A stretch of DNA of 10,785 bases from Nitrospira sp. UBA5698 (GTDB lineage Bacteria > Nitrospirota > Nitrospiria > Nitrospirales > Nitrospiraceae): the NCBI GenBank assembly GCA_002420115.1, contig DIHK01000038.1, positions 29,574 to 40,358 of the forward strand. The letters run 5' to 3'. A model generated the notes under the pieces. It was not told where the DNA came from, did not search any database, and saw only the letters and a list, made by a program, of their open reading frames with translations. The position numbers and the translations under genes were made by a program. Below, piece by piece: positions 6,865 through 10,785 of this stretch. Each line of letters starts with the position of its first letter. Position 1 is the first letter of the stretch.

Positions 6865-7800
6865 ATGGCCACACCGGACCCACTGATTCGTGGGATTGAT
6901 CGCATCCTGATCCATGCGCAGGATGTGGAGCGGGTCTTTGCTCGATTTCGTCATGAGTTTGGCCTACCAATTGCCTGGCCGCTCGCCGACTGTGGGCTGC
7001 TCGTGTCAGGTGGACTGTACACAGGCAACATGACGATCGAAATCGGTCGGTTCACTGGCCTTGGACTCCCCGGGACGTGGTTCTACGGCCTTGGCTTTGC
7101 ACCCTGGGAACCGACCTTGAAGATGGTTGAAGGGTTACGGTCGCGGAAAGTACCGCACGCACCGCCGCTGACACTCCACTACGAATCGCCTCTTGTGATG
7201 CAGTCCACCCTCACCGCGTTGCGCAACCTCTTGGACGGGCAGCCGAACGCTGCGTTTTGGCTCGGTCGACCAGGGGGAGGCAATACTCGAGTCGGTCGAG
7301 CGCTGTCGAGCCTCCGCACCTGGATGGCTGGGACGGAAGTTGGCTCCATGACATTTTCCATGCTGTTGGGTAGCTCCCTGGTCTTTATCTGCGACAACCA
7401 CAGCAACCCGCATCAAGCACGAATCAACGAGTTACGGACCACCTGGCGAGAGACGCGCCGGCATGGACCCTATGGAATCACTGGCGTTGCAGGAATTGAT
7501 CTTGAGGTCTCGACCAACCTCGCCGGTTGGAAACGACTACTGGATCGGCCGGACTTGAACGCAGACTCAGTCCATTCATTCGGCAAGGAGCCATTGCTGC
7601 GATTTCATCCCGGCGAAGGGAACCGACTCCTCGGAATCGAGTTTGCCTGCAACGACTTGCTGTCGGTTACGCAGCGGCTTCGCGAGCAGCGCTCACTGAT
7701 GTCAGCAGATGAGAAGCGAGTCATCCTCCCCCCAGATCGAATGGACGGATTGACGATTGGATTCAGCCAGTCTCCGACCACGAGCTTGGATAAAACGTAG
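6865..7800 (+). CDS. Glyoxalase/VOC-like protein, two modules
   Basis: This 311-residue protein is not recognised as a named enzyme. Its first 80 residues look like a VOC (glyoxalase/extradiol dioxygenase) module: GIDRILIHAQDVERVF (10-25), where H17 is a possible metal ligand, then a Phe-Gly-Leu turn and a strand ending IEI (58-60) with E59 as a second possible ligand. A related pattern recurs near the C terminus: GVAGIDLEVS (207-216), LLRFHP, LLGIEF (255-260) and a helix to about 275. The middle (130-200) is Gly/Arg-rich and hard to place. No signal peptide or membrane segment is seen. An in-frame TAG at 6850-6852 makes ATG 6865 the first possible start. VOC proteins include glyoxalases, dioxygenases, epimerases and resistance proteins, so the reaction is open. 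Confidence 0.6.
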   Translation: MATPDPLIRGIDRILIHAQDVERVFARFRHEFGLPIAWPLADCGLLVSGGLYTGNMTIEIGRFTGLGLPGTWFYGLGFAPWEPTLKMVEGLRSRKVPHAPPLTLHYESPLVMQSTLTALRNLLDGQPNAAFWLGRPGGGNTRVGRALSSLRTWMAGTEVGSMTFSMLLGSSLVFICDNHSNPHQARINELRTTWRETRRHGPYGITGVAGIDLEVSTNLAGWKRLLDRPDLNADSVHSFGKEPLLRFHPGEGNRLLGIEFACNDLLSVTQRLREQRSLMSADEKRVILPPDRMDGLTIGFSQSPTTSLDKT

Positions 7801-7935
7801 TCTGACCTGCCGACTGAAGTCTTGCCGATCAACGCAATTCCGTCTGGGCGACTGCGTTTCAGTCCATCCGCAAGGTGATCGTCTGTTCTCTCGCCCCCAC
7901 TGACCTAGGCAAGACGAACAGTACCTCGCCGGATC

Positions 7936-7997
7936 TGTCGGTCAAGCCTCCCACGTTCGTTGTTTCCACCTTTAGACTTAGGCCCAATCGACCGACA
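7936..7997 (+). promoter_or_regulatory. 8-base perfect inverted repeat in the leader of the methyltransferase-like gene
   Basis: TGTCGGTC (7936-7943) is matched by GACCGACA (7990-7997), with 46 bases between, ending 10 bases before the ATG at 8008. In RNA this could form a stem close to the ribosome-binding region. No Shine-Dalgarno sequence is visible here. The 207-base gap from 7801 to 8007 contains no clear promoter or other gene. Confidence 0.3.
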
Positions 7998-8007
7998 AGT
8001 ACATGTC

Positions 8008-8865
8008 ATGGCAATTCTCGCAACCGACATCGCCCCCTCCTCACTCACCGCTTCTCAAAGCCTCCAGAGAACGGAGGTCTCTCCACCTTGTTCGTTTCCG
8101 CAACGGGTCCGTTCCCACTACCATGCCTTTTGGTATCACCTTGGTGAGCGGTTAGCCTGGTCGCGTGGAATCTATCGGGAACAGCCTGTACAAGAGCTGC
8201 ATGACCTGACCGGAGTCCAGTATGAGCGAATCGCCTCGCTCCAACGCCGATTCCGTGTGCGGTTTGAACAACACGCAACCCAAATGACGGCACTACGACA
8301 GTACGATTACCTGGACCTGCTCGACCAAGGGTGGTCGGCGTTAAGATTGCGCGTTTCGACCGGTGGTACCGTACAGGATATCGGGTCGAGTAATTTTTGG
8401 TATGCCCCCGTTTTGCACACCTTTTTTCGACCAACCAAGCTCATCGGTGTGGAGGTCGAAGGGCACCGAATGTATATCAATGGCTACAGTCGCCACGACT
8501 ACGCACAGGGCTATATTCAAGACCTTCCAAACACGGAGTTTCACATCCAGGATTATCGCCACTATTGCTCCCCTGCCGATATCATCACAGCATGGTACCC
8601 CTTCGTAACACCAGCTCCAGTCCTGGCTTGGCGACTCCCGCTGTCTCTCTTGGCTCCGCATCTCCTATTCGCGCAAGTCGTGGCCAACCTCCAACCACAG
8701 GGGTTATTCCTCATGGTGAACCAAGGGAGAGATGAGGCAGCGATTGCCGCGTCATGGTGCACCAGGGTTGGAATGGTCCGGTACGGATCCTGTGAGTTAA
8801 GACCGAGGCTTCGTCCGAGACTCCCTCCCCCCATCCTCTCCTGTTGGATGCGCGCGCCAGCCTAG
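8008..8865 (+). CDS. Class I SAM-methyltransferase-like protein
   Basis: The protein has 285 residues from ATG 8008; a TTG at 7960 would add 16 residues, and neither has a visible Shine-Dalgarno sequence. The first 120 residues are Arg/Gln-rich and probably helical. From 121 the pattern is Rossmann-like: TVQDIGSSNFWYAP (121-134) in the place of motif I, LIGVEVEG (145-152) with acidic E149 after strand 2, HIQDYR (179-184) with D182, DIITAWYPF (191-199) in the place of motif IV, and LQPQGLFLMVNQG (228-240) as strand 5. The glycine loop reads D-I-G-S-S-N rather than the usual GxGxG, so SAM binding may be altered or lost. The Pro/Arg-rich end, after residue 265, overlaps a possible TTG start of the next gene. 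The substrate is unknown. Confidence 0.6.
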   Translation: MAILATDIAPSSLTASQSLQRTEVSPPCSFPQRVRSHYHAFWYHLGERLAWSRGIYREQPVQELHDLTGVQYERIASLQRRFRVRFEQHATQMTALRQYDYLDLLDQGWSALRLRVSTGGTVQDIGSSNFWYAPVLHTFFRPTKLIGVEVEGHRMYINGYSRHDYAQGYIQDLPNTEFHIQDYRHYCSPADIITAWYPFVTPAPVLAWRLPLSLLAPHLLFAQVVANLQPQGLFLMVNQGRDEAAIAASWCTRVGMVRYGSCELRPRLRPRLPPPILSCWMRAPA

Positions 8866-8885
8866 CCCTACGTCCCGGCCTGCGC

Positions 8886-8900
8886 TACAATTGCGCTGTG
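8886..8900 (+). promoter_or_regulatory. Candidate -10 element placing the transcript start at the GTG start codon
   Basis: TACAAT (8886-8891) is one base from the consensus TATAAT. If its last T is at -7, the transcript begins at 8898, exactly the G of the GTG start codon, giving a leaderless mRNA. No good -35 element lies 17 bases upstream. Confidence 0.3.
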
Positions 8901-9716
8901 AACCACACCATCAAACATGCAGAAGACCTTCGCTGGCTGATCGGCCATACGGGCGGGTTTCGTGCCGGTTACGTGACGGAAGTCCAGATCTTGAAACGTC
9001 GCCTCTTCGATGAAGGGTCGACGCGTCATATTCCAGCCGGTACCACAATTGCCGTGACCATTCATTATGAGATTCGCGGTCTGGCTCGAGTCGCCAAGCT
9101 GACCATGACCGGCGTTACGGACTTTTCAGTTTTTGAACAGGATGGAATCGACTGTTCCTCGCTCAGTGTCATTCAGACCGAACTCAATGCGGGAAAACTG
9201 CGCTTCTGGTTCGACCCACAGGGCGAGCTCTATGTGGTCTGCGAGGAGGCTCACCTGGAAGAACTGACTTTGCCGGTTGTCACGGCTCAACAAGCCGCCG
9301 AACTCGCCCGATGGACCTTCCAAGGGCTCGAAACCGACGGTCCCACCATTCAGTGGTTATTGGACGAATTGGATCAGGCCGGCCTGCCCTGCATGTGGCG
9401 TGACGCGGAGCGGTCTGATGCGATTCATCCGGCGGTGCAGTGGGAGGGAAGCCTGAGACCGGCAGACGATCTCTCAGTGGATGCGAACAATCTGGTCCAT
9501 GCAATGGCCTATAGCCCGCCTGAAGGGCCTGGATTCGGGCTGATGCTGAGAGTATTCGGTATGCAGGACAGAAGGCTGAGTCGAATTCTGGAAGTTCTGG
9601 CGGATCGGATCACTCAATGCTTTTCAGGCAACTGCCTGGTCGGCACGACAATCATCCCCGGCCGAGAATGGGAGCGCTGGTTGATCCGGGAACACCGGTC
9701 ACGGCGTCAGCGGTGA
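8898..9716 (+). CDS. Uncharacterised protein, 272 residues
   Basis: No family was recognised. The GTG at 8898 is chosen because a TTG at 8844 would overlap the previous gene by 22 bases and add a low-quality stretch; neither has a Shine-Dalgarno sequence. The product is acidic overall but ends with a basic RSRRQR-type tail. Residues about 20-130 alternate hydrophobic and polar residues, as in a beta-rich domain. Residues about 135-180 are helical, and the last third contains FGLMLRVFG and a helix before CFSGNC. No membrane segment, signal peptide or nucleotide-binding loop is seen. It follows the methyltransferase-like gene by 32 bases and converges on the terminal methyltransferase gene. It is probably a cytoplasmic protein restricted to related genomes, but this is inference. 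Confidence 0.7.
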   Translation: MNHTIKHAEDLRWLIGHTGGFRAGYVTEVQILKRRLFDEGSTRHIPAGTTIAVTIHYEIRGLARVAKLTMTGVTDFSVFEQDGIDCSSLSVIQTELNAGKLRFWFDPQGELYVVCEEAHLEELTLPVVTAQQAAELARWTFQGLETDGPTIQWLLDELDQAGLPCMWRDAERSDAIHPAVQWEGSLRPADDLSVDANNLVHAMAYSPPEGPGFGLMLRVFGMQDRRLSRILEVLADRITQCFSGNCLVGTTIIPGREWERWLIREHRSRRQR

Positions 9717-9729
9717 GAAGGGCGCCGAC

Positions 9730-9745
9730 CACTATTTATTTAGTG
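9730..9745. terminator. Weak bidirectional hairpin between convergent genes
   Basis: CACTA (9730-9734) and TAGTG (9741-9745) pair around the AT-rich loop TTTATT, between the stop at 9716 and the stop of the minus-strand gene at 9740-9742. The stem is short and AT-rich with no T-tract, so termination is doubtful. Confidence 0.2.
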
Positions 9746-10471
9746 CGCGTGCTCAGGGGAATAGCGCCCGTTTCCATTGGAATAGGCTGCAGTACCGTTA
9801 CCTCTCGCATAGCCTGAAGCGGTATGCGCGGTACCGTTTCCATTGATCTGCTGCCCCTTGCCGTTGATGCATTCCACTAGTGCCCAGAGTCGCAAGGGAT
9901 TCACCCGTTGATTTCTGGCGATGTGGAGCGACGTACCTTCCAACACGGTTGTGAGGGACAAGTCCGTACGCCAACCCAGGTGCTTCGTGATGGGAGACAG
10001 TGCTTTTTCCACAGCGGCAATCACTTTGTTGCCGTTGCTGAAATGATTCAGCATGATGATCCGACCACCAGGACGGCAGACCCGAATCATTTCGTTGACG
10101 ACTTTTCGATAGTCCGGCACCGCCGTGACGACATAGGCAGCCACGACCGTATCGAAGCTGTCATCATTAAATTGCATCGCCCCGGCGTCCATGCGGTGAA
10201 GCTCAACATGATCGAGCTGATGAGCCGCCGCTTTTTCCTTCGCCCTGGCCAGCATCCCTTCGGACACATCGATGCCGACGATGCGGCAATGTCGTGGGTA
10301 CATGGGAAGAGCCAGTCCCGTCCCGACACCGACTTCAAGAATCTGTTCATTCGGCTGGACATTCAAATTTCGAATGGCCGACTCACGGCCTTCATGAAAC
10401 ACTTTTCCAAACACTCTGTCGTAAAACCCCGCATAGGAGGTGTACACACGCTCAATCTTGTCGGGATCCAT
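9740..10471 (-). CDS. Class I SAM methyltransferase, PmtA-like, with Asn/Gly-rich tail
   Basis: The product has 243 residues from the chosen start. The N-terminal block YTSYAGFYDRVFGKVF (10-25) and the SAM-binding motif ILEVGVGTGLAL (44-55) resemble the Rhodobacter-type phosphatidylethanolamine N-methyltransferase group and UbiE-like enzymes. GIDVS (66-70, D68) follows strand 2, MDAGAMQF (94-101) matches the adenine-contact region, and VCRPGGRIIMLNHF (131-144) is the strand-5 block. A lipid substrate is plausible but unproven. Residues 203-243 are an Asn/Gly-rich, low-complexity tail (NGNGT, GNGTA, SNGNG) ending in HAH, probably disordered. The start is set by GGAGG five bases before ATG 10471. 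In-frame ATG 10540 would add 23 residues and lacks such a site. Confidence 0.82.
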   Translation of the reverse strand: MDPDKIERVYTSYAGFYDRVFGKVFHEGRESAIRNLNVQPNEQILEVGVGTGLALPMYPRHCRIVGIDVSEGMLARAKEKAAAHQLDHVELHRMDAGAMQFNDDSFDTVVAAYVVTAVPDYRKVVNEMIRVCRPGGRIIMLNHFSNGNKVIAAVEKALSPITKHLGWRTDLSLTTVLEGTSLHIARNQRVNPLRLWALVECINGKGQQINGNGTAHTASGYARGNGTAAYSNGNGRYSPEHAH

Positions 10472-10476
10472 GTTTG

Positions 10477-10481
10477 CCTCC
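10477..10481 (-). promoter_or_regulatory. Ribosome-binding site deciding the methyltransferase start
   Basis: The minus strand reads GGAGG, five bases before ATG 10471. This is the best Shine-Dalgarno sequence on that side and supports the shorter protein. Confidence 0.7.
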
Positions 10482-10616
10482 AACAATCCGTACGATTCGG
10501 TCTCTGCGCACTGCAACTCTGCAGAGGAAGATACCGTCATAGTGACGCGGGGAAAAATCAATATTGAGGCGGGAAAATCAGGTAGCCCTCAGCCCGCCGG
10601 AAACATTGCCCGGCGT

Positions 10617-10646
10617 ACTGTAGCCAAACTCCTCCGCGCGAGTCAA
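10617..10646 (-). promoter_or_regulatory. Candidate sigma-70 promoter for the terminal methyltransferase
   Basis: On the minus strand TTGACT (10646-10641) is followed after 18 bases by TACAGT (10622-10617). The transcript would begin near 10610 and carry a leader of about 140 bases to ATG 10471. The leader's first bases can form a GCCGG/CCGGC stem (10596-10614). Confidence 0.5.
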
Positions 10647-10652
10647 CAAGCT

Positions 10653-10667
10653 TTTCGCGTGGCGAAA
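10653..10667. promoter_or_regulatory. Perfect dyad TTTCGC-GTG-GCGAAA, candidate operator
   Basis: Six bases pair perfectly on each side of a three-base centre, six bases upstream of the -35 element of the candidate methyltransferase promoter. The position and symmetry suit a dimeric regulator. The remaining bases, 10668-10785, hold no supported gene or promoter. Confidence 0.4.
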
Positions 10668-10785
10668 CAGAAGTTCTTGCGCGAGTCGGCTGGTTCCCTA
10701 TCAACTCATACCCAATTCCTGCCTACCTTGATTCGTTGCGCGTCTCTGTGTGATAGCTACAGCCATGCTTCTCGCAGGTCTCTTT

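Noticed and set aside
10728..10785. Possible promoter (TTGATT, 17 bases, TGATAG) and ATG at 10765 starting a gene at the window edge
   Set aside because: The -10 match is poor, there is no ribosome-binding site, and only seven codons are visible.

Overview
The window is a bacterial chromosomal segment, moderately GC-rich by eye and densely coded on both strands. It has no rRNA, tRNA, CRISPR array, transposase or phage gene. The gene content suggests a Nitrospira-like member of the Nitrospirota, but this is an inference. It rests on an LL-diaminopimelate aminotransferase, a zinc-ribbon/PilZ protein, an rmuC-pyrophosphohydrolase pair and short period-7 intergenic repeats, not on any database match.

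Layout. At 2-577 is the 3' end of a PEP-utilising enzyme that ends with its phosphohistidine domain. A plus-strand operon follows at 704-3030: rmuC, a MazG/HisE-type nucleotide pyrophosphohydrolase and a zinc-ribbon PilZ protein, the last two joined by an ATGA overlap. Facing it on the minus strand (6669 down to 3173) are a stand-alone class I glutamine amidotransferase, dapL, folK and panC. folK and panC also overlap by ATGA. An inverted array of GTGAAAN-type heptamers lies between dapL and folK. From 6865 to 9716 on the plus strand are three poorly characterised genes: a two-module glyoxalase/VOC-like protein, a methyltransferase-like protein with an unusual SAM loop, and an orphan protein that may be translated from a leaderless mRNA. 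The last gene, on the minus strand (10471-9740), is a PmtA-like class I methyltransferase with an Asn/Gly-rich tail. Upstream of it are a recognisable promoter and a perfect dyad.

How the genes fit together. dapL, folK and panC supply biosynthetic intermediates: diaminopimelate/lysine, folate and pantothenate/CoA. The rmuC operon combines DNA maintenance, nucleotide-pool cleaning and a cyclic-di-GMP sensor. The 6865-9716 block is the least explained part and the best place to look for new biology, but nothing in it proves a new system. Start codons were moved from the longest ORF for dapL, the 8008 gene, the 8898 gene and the terminal methyltransferase, using ribosome-binding sites, first ATG or a -10 element.
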